Shown: in pieces, positions 46,974-53,636 of the stretch
How positions within the stretch are numbered: the first letter of the stretch is position 1
Layout of the letters: each line of letters starts with the position of its first letter
Assembly: GCA_020846655.1 (NCBI GenBank)
Contig: JADLDL010000036.1
Coordinates: 1 to 53,636 of the forward strand
Source of the DNA: Saprospiraceae bacterium
Lineage (GTDB): Bacteria; Bacteroidota; Bacteroidia; Chitinophagales; Saprospiraceae
DNA length: 53,636 nucleotides
Reading direction: 5' to 3'
The notes under the pieces: generated by a model
What the model saw: only the letters and a program-made list of their open reading frames with translations
What the model was told of the DNA's origin: nothing
Database searches by the model: none
Made by a program: the position numbers and the translations under genes

Positions 46974-46987
46974 TAAGCGACCGCTTA
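46974..46987 (+). promoter_or_regulatory. Palindrome TAAGCG-AC-CGCTTA upstream of the 78-residue gene
   Basis: Two perfect 6-bp arms with a 2-nt spacer, in an AT-rich stretch between the YndJ-like gene and the small gene at 47047. A TAGTTTTA just downstream (46991-46998) resembles a -7 element. Candidate operator. Confidence 0.35.
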
Positions 46988-47046
46988 CTGTAGTTTTATA
47001 GCCGATTTTTTTCAAGAACAACCAAATCGATTTTTTTTAAAAGCCT

Positions 47047-47283
47047 ATGGAAGAAAGCTACACATATGATTCTCTGGTACAATTTGTGTACCGCGAAATG
47101 CCGGCCAACGAAGCAGTTGCCATGGCACAGCACATTGACGAAGATCCGGCGCTGCGTGCGTTGTTCGACGACATGATCCTGGCCAAAACGCAAATTCCGA
47201 AGGCTCGTTTCAACCCCTCTCCCGCTGTACTCAACAATATCCTACAATACAGCACAAAAACGGCTTTGGAGGCTCAACTCTAA
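47047..47283 (+). CDS. Small acidic protein of unknown function (78 residues)
   Basis: MEESYTYDSLVQFVYREMPA at the start and TKTALEAQL at the end. The helical pattern LVQFVYREMPANEAVAMAQH followed by IDEDPALRALFDD resembles the N-terminal part of bacterial anti-sigma factors, which carry a short helix pair ending in a zinc motif, but no Cys or zinc-binding His set is present and there is no membrane segment. Codon use matches neighbouring genes, it has an AT-rich upstream region with an operator-like palindrome, and a good terminator follows at 47315, so it appears to be a real independent gene. No partner sigma gene is adjacent. Confidence 0.65.
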   Translation: MEESYTYDSLVQFVYREMPANEAVAMAQHIDEDPALRALFDDMILAKTQIPKARFNPSPAVLNNILQYSTKTALEAQL

Positions 47284-47314
47284 CCAAATAAGGCCTCCGA
47301 ACCATGAAAAACCC

Positions 47315-47349
47315 AAGCCCTCGTCCCGATTCCGGGTCGGGGGCTTTTC
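47315..47349 (+). terminator. Rho-independent terminator after the 78-residue gene
   Basis: Arms AAGCCCTCGTCCCG (47315-47328) and CGGGTCGGGGGCTT (47333-47346) pair with one wobble and one mismatch over 14 bp around a 4-nt loop, followed by TTTT. Confidence 0.75.
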
Positions 47350-47399
47350 ATATCGGCCAGCTGTGTCCGTAAACCTGCTGCTTCCCCGTAGAAATACCC

Positions 47400-47407
47400 T
47401 ACTTTTG
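47400..47407 (+). promoter_or_regulatory. Consensus -7 element TACTTTTG of rlmD
   Basis: A perfect TAnnTTTG ending 8 bp before the ATG at 47416, implying an almost leaderless transcript. No clear -33 element. Confidence 0.5.
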
Positions 47408-47415
47408 CGCGTTCC

Positions 47416-48858
47416 ATGACACGCAAATCCAAATCGTTTATCGCTCCCGCCGTACCCATCCACGGCGTTGCCGACCGCGGCAAAGGTGTTGGGCGCACGC
47501 CCGAAGGCCTGGTTCTTTTTGTAGACGGCGCCGTACCCGGCGATGTAGTGGATGTTTTTGTGCAAAAGAAAAAAGGAGGCTTCGGCGAAGGCCGGGTCGA
47601 AACCCTCGTCCAAGCCTCGCCACAGCGGACCGAGCCGTTCTGCGCACACTTTAGCATTTGCGGCGGCTGCAAATGGCAACACCTGGACTATTCCGCCCAA
47701 CTGGAGCACAAAAACCAGGCGGTACTTGACGCCTTTCAGCGCATTGCCAAAGTACCCGTAGGCGAATATTTGCCCATACTTGGCGCCCCCCAAACCACCT
47801 ACTACCGAAACAAACTGGAGTACGCGTTTTCCAAAAAACGCTGGCTCTTGCCAGGCGAAATGCCGCCCCTGCCCGAAGTTTCGGCAGGCGAACCGCCGGC
47901 TGATTTGCCCACATTTCCCGGCCTGGGCTTTCACCGGGCCGGCGCCTTCGACAAGGTGGTTGATGTTCAGCACTGCTGGTTGCAAGCCGATCCTTCCAAC
48001 GCCATCCGGAATGCGGCCCGCGAAATTGCCCTGGAACAAGGGCTTGATTTTTACGATATGCGCCGGCACGAAGGACTGCTGCGCAACCTGATGATTCGCC
48101 TGACCACTACCGGCGAGTGTATGCTGCTGGTCAGTTTTGCCCGGCAGGAGCCCGAGGCCATCCGAGCGTTTTTGGACGCCCTGCTGGATCGGTTCGGCAC
48201 GCAAATCACGGCGCTGATCTACTGCATCAACTCCAAATTCAACGATACAGTGTTCGATCTCGACATGGTCACCTACCATGGCAAAAGTTATGTGGAGGAA
48301 CGGCTGGGCGACCTGCGTTTTAAAATTGGGCCGAAGTCCTTTTTTCAAACCAATTCAACGCAAGGCAAGGCGCTGTACGACGTGGTGGTCGACTTTGCAG
48401 GCCTCCAGGGCAGCGAAAATGTGTACGACCTCTACACCGGTACGGGCAGCATCGCTCTCTACGTAGCCCGGCATTGCCGGCAGGTGGTGGGCATCGAAGA
48501 AGTGCCCGAAGCCATTGCCGATGCCGAAGAAAACCGGACCCTGAATGGCATCGACAACGCGATTTTTTATGCCGGTGACGTCAAAAACGTACTCAGTCCG
48601 GAGTTTATCGAACGACATGGCCGACCCGATCTCGTTATTACCGACCCGCCCCGCGCCGGCATGCACGAAAAAGCCCTGCGGTTCCTGCTCGACCTGGCCG
48701 CGCCAATGATCGTGTACGTCAGTTGCAACCCGGCCACTCAAGCCCGTGACGTGCAACTGCTGGATGAGAAATACGAGGTGCTGAAAGTACAGCCGGTCGA
48801 TATGTTTCCCCACACCCACCATATTGAAAACGTAGCGTTGCTGAAGCGGCGGGACTAA
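47416..48858 (+). CDS. rlmD: 23S rRNA (uracil-C5)-methyltransferase RlmD-like
   Basis: Methylates C5 of a uridine in 23S rRNA (U1939 in E. coli numbering) with S-adenosylmethionine. The 480-residue protein has an N-terminal TRAM domain (about 5-67), an Fe-S cluster motif with Cys76, Cys82 and Cys85 (CAHFSICGGCKW) and a fourth Cys in VQHCWLQ, the SAM site DLYTGTGSIALYVAR, the DPPRAGMH motif and the catalytic Cys in YVSCNPATQARD. Compared with E. coli RlmD it carries an insertion around residues 140-170 (proline-rich PGEMPPLPEVSAGEPP). RumA/RlmCD and TrmA-type relatives are the alternatives, but the Fe-S plus TRAM layout favours RlmD. It is a monocistronic unit. Confidence 0.93.
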   Translation: MTRKSKSFIAPAVPIHGVADRGKGVGRTPEGLVLFVDGAVPGDVVDVFVQKKKGGFGEGRVETLVQASPQRTEPFCAHFSICGGCKWQHLDYSAQLEHKNQAVLDAFQRIAKVPVGEYLPILGAPQTTYYRNKLEYAFSKKRWLLPGEMPPLPEVSAGEPPADLPTFPGLGFHRAGAFDKVVDVQHCWLQADPSNAIRNAAREIALEQGLDFYDMRRHEGLLRNLMIRLTTTGECMLLVSFARQEPEAIRAFLDALLDRFGTQITALIYCINSKFNDTVFDLDMVTYHGKSYVEERLGDLRFKIGPKSFFQTNSTQGKALYDVVVDFAGLQGSENVYDLYTGTGSIALYVARHCRQVVGIEEVPEAIADAEENRTLNGIDNAIFYAGDVKNVLSPEFIERHGRPDLVITDPPRAGMHEKALRFLLDLAAPMIVYVSCNPATQARDVQLLDEKYEVLKVQPVDMFPHTHHIENVALLKRRD

Positions 48859-49023
48859 GGGTGCTGTGCTAAAAACCAATCTCTGCACCGCATTTGCCGG
48901 GTATATCGAAATTGAATTTACAAAAACCGGATAATTCCAGTTGAAAATTGCGCGCGTTCTCAGGCAAAGGCCTACATTTCGCCGCTTGAACATTCTTTTT
49001 CGAAATACAAAACCGGCTACGGC

Positions 49024-50391
49024 ATGAAACAAACCAATCCAACGAGTTCCCGGCGCAACTTTGTCAAAAAAATGGCGGCCGGCGCGGCGCTGCTTACCAC
49101 GGCGGGCCCTTCCGTGCTGAGTGCCCAAAACGAAATCCGTCAATATTGGCTCGCCCGGGACAAGCCTTACTCTGCCAACGACAACATCCAGATTGCCCTG
49201 ATCGGCGCAGGTGGCATGGGTACGGAAGACACCAAAACTGCCCTGCAAATCCCGGGCGTACGCCTGATCGCCGCCTGCGACCTGTACCAGGGCCGGCTCG
49301 ATGAGGCGAAAAACCGCTGGGGCGCCGACTTAATCACCACCCGCGATTATCGTGAAATCCTGAACCGGCCCGACATAGACGCCGTCATCATCGGCACACC
49401 CGATCATTGGCACAAGCAAATTTCGGTGGACGCCCTGCTGAAAGGCAAAAGCGCCTATTGTGAAAAACCGATGGTACACGACGTGTCGGAGGGGCCGGCA
49501 GTGATTGCTGCGCAGCAAAAAAGCGGGAAGACCTTTCAGGTGGGCAGCCAGGGCATGAGTTCGCTGGGCAACGAAAAAGCAAAAGAATTGTACGAAAGCG
49601 GTGCGATTGGGCAGTTGATTTATGCCGAGGGTTTCTGGGCACGCAACTCGCCCACCGGCGCCTGGCAATACGCCATCCCCAAAGATGCCTCGCCGGAAAC
49701 GGTAGATTGGGACCGCTACCTGTCCAACACCACCAAACGCGGCTTCGACCCCCTGCGCTTTTTCCGCTGGCGCAATTACCGCGACTACGGGACCGGTGTG
49801 TCGGGCGACCTCTTTGTACACCTGTTTTCCAGCCTGCACTTTATCACCAGCTCAATGGGCCCCAACAAAGTGATGGCCACCGGTGGCCTGCGCTATTGGA
49901 AAGACGGCCGCGAAGTGCCCGACGTGCTGCTGGGAATGTTCGACTATCCGGAGGCCAAAGCCCACCCGGCGTTCAACTTGTCCCTGCGTGTCAATTTCGT
50001 AGACGGCACCTCCGGCAACACCTACCTGCGCATGGTGGGCAGCGAAGGCGCCATGGATGTCACTTGGGACGATGTGTACCTCCGCAAAAACCTCACGACC
50101 GATCCGATGGATGCTTTCATGGCTGAAAAATCCAACGAACTGGACAAGGCGCTCTCCAGCCGCAAGCGGATGCTGCCGCCCGCCGAAGCGCATTTCAAAG
50201 TGGAGGACGGCTACAAAGGCGCCCACTACGATCACTTCGCCAATTTTTTCAACGGCGTTCGCAACGGCACCCAGGTAGCCGAAGATGCTGTATTCGGATA
50301 CCGCGCCGCAGCGCCCGCCCTGCTCTGCAACGACAGCTATTTCGAAGAAAAAACCGTGCGCTGGGACCCTGTGAACATGAAACGCCTCTGA
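49024..50391 (+). CDS. Tat-exported Gfo/Idh/MocA-family oxidoreductase
   Basis: A 455-residue NAD(P)-dependent sugar oxidoreductase. It starts with a twin-arginine signal (Arg10-Arg11 in SSRRNFVKKMAAGAALL), then the dinucleotide-binding fold (IQIALIGAGGMGTEDT near 57) and the family motif YCEKPMVHDV; the conserved substrate-pocket segment includes TGVSGDLFVHLF with Asp and His. Export to the periplasm fits substrate oxidation there with a tightly bound cofactor, as in glucose-fructose oxidoreductase. It precedes two DUF1080 lipoprotein genes in the same orientation, a combination described for 3-keto-glycoside formation and cleavage, so C3 oxidation of a glycoside is a reasonable inference. 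A TACATTTC at 48973-48980 is a weak -7 candidate. Confidence 0.9.
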   Translation: MKQTNPTSSRRNFVKKMAAGAALLTTAGPSVLSAQNEIRQYWLARDKPYSANDNIQIALIGAGGMGTEDTKTALQIPGVRLIAACDLYQGRLDEAKNRWGADLITTRDYREILNRPDIDAVIIGTPDHWHKQISVDALLKGKSAYCEKPMVHDVSEGPAVIAAQQKSGKTFQVGSQGMSSLGNEKAKELYESGAIGQLIYAEGFWARNSPTGAWQYAIPKDASPETVDWDRYLSNTTKRGFDPLRFFRWRNYRDYGTGVSGDLFVHLFSSLHFITSSMGPNKVMATGGLRYWKDGREVPDVLLGMFDYPEAKAHPAFNLSLRVNFVDGTSGNTYLRMVGSEGAMDVTWDDVYLRKNLTTDPMDAFMAEKSNELDKALSSRKRMLPPAEAHFKVEDGYKGAHYDHFANFFNGVRNGTQVAEDAVFGYRAAAPALLCNDSYFEEKTVRWDPVNMKRL

Positions 50392-50454
50392 TCCGGATCA
50401 ACCCCTGCCACCACAACATCCACTTTCTGCATCATCACCAACACACAAAATAGT

Positions 50455-51171
50455 ATGAAAATACACCTGATAGGACCGGCTGCCCTGGCCTTGGCCCTGC
50501 TGACCGGCGCTTGCAGCCCCAAATTTAATAGCCTCAGCAGTACCGAGAAAAAAGCCGGCTGGCAATTGTTGTTCGACGGCAAAACCACCAACGGCTGGCA
50601 TACCTACGGCCAGCCCAGCACCCGCGGCTGGGAGGTCAAAAATGGCGAACTGATCGCCCTCGGCACAGCCGGCCACGAAGGCACGGCCAACGACATTGTG
50701 ACCGAACGCGAGTTTGAAAACTTCGAACTTTCGCTCGATTGGAAAATTTCGGCGGGCGGCAACAGCGGCATCTTTTTCAATGTCGTGGAGGATACCAAAA
50801 AATACCAAACAGTGTACGCTACCGGCCCGGAGTACCAACTGGTCGACGATATCGGTTTTCCGGAAAAATTGGAAGATTGGCAAAAAAGTGCCGCCAACTA
50901 CGGCATGCACCCGCCCTCGCGCAGCATCCTCAAGCCCGTTGGCGAATACAACCACACCCGGATCGTCGTGAACAAAGGCCACGTGGAGCACTGGCTCAAT
51001 GGCGTCAAAACGGTGGAGTACCAACTGTGGACGCCGCAATGGGAAGGCCTTGTTAAAAACGGCAAATGGAAAGATTTTCCCGGATACGGGCGAGCCAAGC
51101 GCGGCCGCATCGCCCTGCAAGACCACGGCAATCAAATCTGGTTTAAAAACATAAAAATCCGGGAACTATGA
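50455..51171 (+). CDS. DUF1080 (3-keto-disaccharide hydrolase-like) lipoprotein, first copy
   Basis: A 238-residue lipoprotein (lipobox LALLTGAC, Cys20) with one DUF1080 jelly-roll domain (about 33-237): FDGKTTNGWHTYG, GWEVKNGELIALG, FELSLDWKISAGGNSGIFFNV, EYQLVDDIG, HTRIVVNKGHVEHWLNGVKTVEY and RIALQDHGNQIWFKNIKI. Members of the family cleave 3-keto-glycosides; the His and acidic residues in EYQLVDD and LQDHG line the presumed site. It follows the exported oxidoreductase by 63 bp and overlaps the second DUF1080 gene by 4 bp. Substrate identity is unknown. Confidence 0.9.
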   Translation: MKIHLIGPAALALALLTGACSPKFNSLSSTEKKAGWQLLFDGKTTNGWHTYGQPSTRGWEVKNGELIALGTAGHEGTANDIVTEREFENFELSLDWKISAGGNSGIFFNVVEDTKKYQTVYATGPEYQLVDDIGFPEKLEDWQKSAANYGMHPPSRSILKPVGEYNHTRIVVNKGHVEHWLNGVKTVEYQLWTPQWEGLVKNGKWKDFPGYGRAKRGRIALQDHGNQIWFKNIKIREL

Positions 51172-51785
51172 AGCCTTATCTGATGATCAGCCTGCTGGCA
51201 CTGGCCGCCCTCAGCGCTTGCTCGGGCAGCCAAAAGGCAGCCAAGGGCAGTATTTCGTTGTTCAACGGAAAAGACCTCAGCGGTTGGATACCGTACGGTA
51301 CCGAACGCTGGTATGTGGACAAAGGCGAACTCGTGTGCGAAAGTGGTCCCGACAAACAATACGGCTACCTGGGTACGCAGCAACAATACAAAAACTTCGA
51401 CCTCAGCCTGGAGTTCAAACAAGAAGCCAACGGCAACAGCGGTGTGTTTTTCCGCTCTTCGATCGAAGGCACCAAAATCACCGGCTGGCAAGCCGAAGTC
51501 GCGCCGGCAGGCCAGCACTCAGGCGGCATCTACGAATCGTATGGCCGCGGTTGGCTGATTCAACCGGGCGCCGAGCAGGAAAAAGCCCTCAAAACGGGAG
51601 AATGGAACACCATGCGCATTCGGGTGGTGGCCGATGAAGTGACCACCTGGCTGAACGGGGTACAAATGATTACCCTCAAGGATGCCAAAATTGGGGCTGC
51701 TACCGGGCAAATCGCCCTGCAAATCCACGATGGCGGCGGCATCAAGGTGCGCTGGCGCAACCTGAACCTGACGCCCGTCCGCTGA
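51168..51785 (+). CDS. DUF1080 lipoprotein, second copy
   Basis: A 205-residue lipoprotein (ALSAC, Cys18) with a DUF1080 domain (about 28-203): LFNGKDLSGWIPYG, WYVDKGELVCESG, FDLSLEFKQEANGNSGVFFRSS, WQAEVAPAGQHSGGIYES, NTMRIRVVADEVTTWLNGVQMI and IALQIHDGGGIKVRWRNLNL. It is clearly divergent from the first copy (about 30 percent alike by eye) with different inserts, so the pair probably has different substrates or binding roles rather than being a fresh duplication. Translational coupling (ATGA overlap) links the two. A strong terminator follows. Confidence 0.9.
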   Translation: MKPYLMISLLALAALSACSGSQKAAKGSISLFNGKDLSGWIPYGTERWYVDKGELVCESGPDKQYGYLGTQQQYKNFDLSLEFKQEANGNSGVFFRSSIEGTKITGWQAEVAPAGQHSGGIYESYGRGWLIQPGAEQEKALKTGEWNTMRIRVVADEVTTWLNGVQMITLKDAKIGAATGQIALQIHDGGGIKVRWRNLNLTPVR

Positions 51786-51817
51786 TTCGCCGTTTCGTTG
51801 GCAAAGCCTTTTTCAAT

Positions 51818-51882
51818 ACCCTCAGCAGATTACAAGCCTGGCCAACAGATAGCCAGGCTGCACATTTGCTGAGGGTTTTTTC
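51818..51882 (+). terminator. Rho-independent terminator of the DUF1080 operon
   Basis: Two stacked perfect stems: ACCCTCAGCA (51818-51827) with TGCTGAGGGT (51867-51876), and inside it AGCCTGGC (51835-51842) with GCCAGGCT (51852-51859), followed by TTTTTTC. It is the strongest terminator in the window. Confidence 0.92.
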
Positions 51883-51951
51883 TTTGAATAAAATATCAGC
51901 CCCCGCTTTTCCTAATCCTTCCGTAATTTGCCAACACATTTCCGATTCTAC

Positions 51952-53265
51952 ATGCACCGATTTTTTGCTTTTTGTTTGCTGTTGAGCCTGCTGGTGACCA
52001 CCCACCTGCCAGCACAACGCATTGCTGAATTGGAAGAAAGCCTGCGGCAAGCCTCAACGCCGGATGTTCAGGCAGACCTGCACCTCAAACTGGCCAAAAA
52101 CTGGCTCGTCGACAACCTGCTCAAAGCCGATACCCACGCCCAACACGCCGTAGCCCTGGCCGTCCAAATCAAAAACAAAAGCCTCGAGGCGGAAGCCACC
52201 CTCTGCTGGGCCGATATCGCCCACCGTCGCAACCAACCCCGCGAAGCCATCAGCCGCTATACCCAGGCTTGGGAAGCGGCCAGCGGCGCTGCTGCCCACG
52301 AACTGGCGCTGGAAGCCGTAGAACAATTGCAAACCCTGACGGAAAAACAAGGCGATTTCAAGGAAGCCTATCGCTGGAGCCGCGAACGCTCCACACTCCT
52401 GCAACTGCGATCGCGGATTTACCTGAACGAACAACTCCGCAAACACGAAACCATCCAGGCCGAACTGGCCGCCCAGAAAAAAAGAGAAACCCATATTTGG
52501 CTGGGCGTGTTGGCCGGCGCCATCCTCGTCATGAGCCTGTTCAATTATTTCAGGCAACGATCAATCCGCCGCACACGGGGCGAATTGGCCAATCGAAACG
52601 CCATGATTGAGGACAAACGCCGCCGCAGCGAACAACTCCTGCTCAACATCTTACCACCGGCTGTAGCCGCCGAACTTACCCTGCAAAACAAAGTAGCCGC
52701 CCGCCGCTACGAACGCAGCACGGTTATGTTTGTCGATTTTGTGCGCTTCACACACATCGCCGAACAACTGCAACCGGAAGAACTGGTGCAGGAACTGGAC
52801 TACTGTTTTTCCCATTTCGACAGCATCGTCGGCCGGCTTCGCCTCGAAAAAATCAAAACCGTCGGCGACGCCTACATTTGCGCCAGCGGCCTTTCCGACG
52901 GCAACGAACACCCCGGCAAAATGATCCGCGCCGCCCTGCAAATGCAGGAATTCCTGCACGAACTCAAAGCCCGGCGCAGCGCCGAAGGCCGCCCCCATTT
53001 CGAGGCGCGTATCGGTATTCACCTCGGCCCCGTGGTGGCCGGCGTGGTGGGTGTCAAAAAATTTGCCTACGACATCTGGGGCGATACCGTCAATACGGCC
53101 GCCCGGATCGAAGAAGCCTGCGAGCCAGGCCGCGTCAACGTAAGCCAGGCCGCGCAAACCCCGGCCCGGGAAGAATTTCAGTGGGAATACCGGGGCAAAG
53201 TCGCCACCAAAAACAAAGCGGAAATGGACATGTACTACGTGTCGCCGCTAGGGCCGAACGGGTAG
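51952..53265 (+). CDS. Class III adenylate cyclase with periplasmic helical sensor
   Basis: Makes cAMP from ATP. The 437-residue protein has a signal peptide or first anchor (FFAFCLLLSLLVTTHLPAQ), a periplasmic TPR-like helical region (about 25-175), a transmembrane helix (about 180-203, HIWLGVLAGAILVMSLFNYF), a coiled coil and a class III catalytic domain (about 235-437). Metal ligands Asp262 (VMFVDFVRFT) and Asp306 (TVGDAY) are present; the Lys of EKIKT and Asp of YDIWGDTVNTAAR favour ATP over GTP; the transition-state Asn and Arg in VNTAAR are intact. The ATG at 51952 is chosen over 51928 to place the signal peptide at the start. It converges on the GH20 gene and overlaps it by 18 bp. The local Crp/Fnr protein (19145) is not obviously a cAMP receptor. 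Confidence 0.92.
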   Translation: MHRFFAFCLLLSLLVTTHLPAQRIAELEESLRQASTPDVQADLHLKLAKNWLVDNLLKADTHAQHAVALAVQIKNKSLEAEATLCWADIAHRRNQPREAISRYTQAWEAASGAAAHELALEAVEQLQTLTEKQGDFKEAYRWSRERSTLLQLRSRIYLNEQLRKHETIQAELAAQKKRETHIWLGVLAGAILVMSLFNYFRQRSIRRTRGELANRNAMIEDKRRRSEQLLLNILPPAVAAELTLQNKVAARRYERSTVMFVDFVRFTHIAEQLQPEELVQELDYCFSHFDSIVGRLRLEKIKTVGDAYICASGLSDGNEHPGKMIRAALQMQEFLHELKARRSAEGRPHFEARIGIHLGPVVAGVVGVKKFAYDIWGDTVNTAARIEEACEPGRVNVSQAAQTPAREEFQWEYRGKVATKNKAEMDMYYVSPLGPNG

Positions 53266-53636
53266 ATCCATTACCCTGCCGCCCCGCCCCCGTGTATCAA
53301 AAGCCCGGATTTTTACCGTCCCGTTGGCCGCCACCGCCACCGGACCCGTATACAACACGCTGCTGGCTGTGGGCGCCGACCCGTCGGTAGTGTAGCGCAG
53401 GGCAAAGCCCGGCAATTGCTGGTTGACATACAATTTACCGCCGCGCACCACCGCACCAGGAGGCGGTATCCGGTATTGAAAACCACCGGCATAGGCATCC
53501 AGCCGGGGTAGCTCGCGCTTGCCCAACTGGTTGGCAAACTGCGACCAGGATTCGGCATATTGTTTCTGGAAAACGACTTTGTCCTGGGTCGTTTCCCACA
53601 CAGGGGCCGGGCCCCAGGCCCGTTCGGCAAGGCCCA
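53248..53636 (-). CDS. 3' end of a GH20 beta-N-acetylhexosaminidase
   Basis: The open frame enters from the right edge and runs to a stop at 53248. Reading from the edge, GLAERAWGPAPVWETTQDKV is the usual end of the GH20 catalytic barrel, followed by QYAESWSQFANQLGKRELPR and a chitobiase C-terminal domain (LRYTTDGSAPTASSVLYTGP, then VKIRAFDTRGRGG). The N-terminal domains lie outside the window. The enzyme would release terminal N-acetylglucosamine or N-acetylgalactosamine, as in chitin or glycoprotein breakdown. Its last 18 bp overlap the end of the cyclase gene on the other strand. Confidence 0.9.
   Translation of the reverse strand, partial: GLAERAWGPAPVWETTQDKVVFQKQYAESWSQFANQLGKRELPRLDAYAGGFQYRIPPPGAVVRGGKLYVNQQLPGFALRYTTDGSAPTASSVLYTGPVAVAANGTVKIRAFDTRGRGGRVMDLPVRP

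Noticed and set aside
19145-53265. Crp/Fnr regulator as the cAMP receptor for the class III cyclase
   Set aside because: The genes are 32 kb apart and the short Crp/Fnr protein lacks the evident cAMP-contact residues; the link is speculative.

Overview
The window looks like a chromosomal segment of a fairly GC-rich member of the Bacteroidota, most likely Saprospiria or Chitinophagia-like. The grounds are a SusC/SusD pair, two proteins with type IX secretion (T9SS) C-terminal sorting domains, triple-Y/beta-propeller regulators, LytS/LytTR signalling, an ECF sigma/FecR pair with an STN-domain protein, and promoters of the Bacteroidota type (TTG or TTTG near -33, TAnnTTTG near -7) ahead of many genes. 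I see no rRNA, tRNA, CRISPR array, insertion sequence or phage module.

Layout. 1-5369 (+): end of an unknown gene, a beta-carbonic anhydrase, a GlxA-type AraC regulator, a DinB-like protein, and a two-gene redox module (FAD-dependent oxidoreductase plus polytopic 4Fe-4S protein). A cluster of three small palindromes (5366-5467) separates this from 5469-15051 (-), a beta-1,3-glucan (laminarin-type) utilization locus: a secreted protein with a duplicated module and T9SS tail, then SusC, SusD, a PKD-like surface lipoprotein and two GH16 enzymes. Divergent from it at 15294-18164 is a membrane-spanning one-component regulator (propeller, triple-Y, TM, LuxR-type HTH). The intergenic region holds four direct repeats with an exact 11-bp period, a good operator candidate.

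18230-29142 (+) is a run of regulatory and small accessory genes: a DUF4252/T9SS protein, a Crp/Fnr regulator followed by a pirin with an export-like leader, a WYL regulator, a DoxX protein that appears fused to a secreted domain and sits in an operon with a 7TM AraC regulator, two more DinB-like proteins, and a triple-Y LytS-type kinase overlapping its LytTR response regulator. 29415-32667 (-) holds an outer-membrane barrel protein, an S41 (Prc/CtpA) protease and an alpha/beta hydrolase. 32909-36664 (+) holds a TPR lipoprotein, a PPP-type phosphatase and mnmG.

36671-40072 (-) is an ECF sigma/FecR/STN operon, divergent from a TonB-dependent receptor that lacks an STN domain (40373-42724). The STN domain sits instead on a separate protein with G-x-Q-x-A-G-V-x-N repeats, so the locus may be a split cell-surface signalling system. 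After it come a SWIM-domain protein (-), a MoeB/ThiF-like protein without its zinc cysteines, a DUF1990/YndJ pair, a 78-residue protein and rlmD. 49024-51785 (+) is a compact module of a Tat-exported Gfo/Idh/MocA oxidoreductase and two DUF1080 lipoproteins, a set that fits 3-keto-glycoside chemistry. The window ends with a class III adenylate cyclase and, converging on it, the 3' end of a GH20 beta-N-acetylhexosaminidase.
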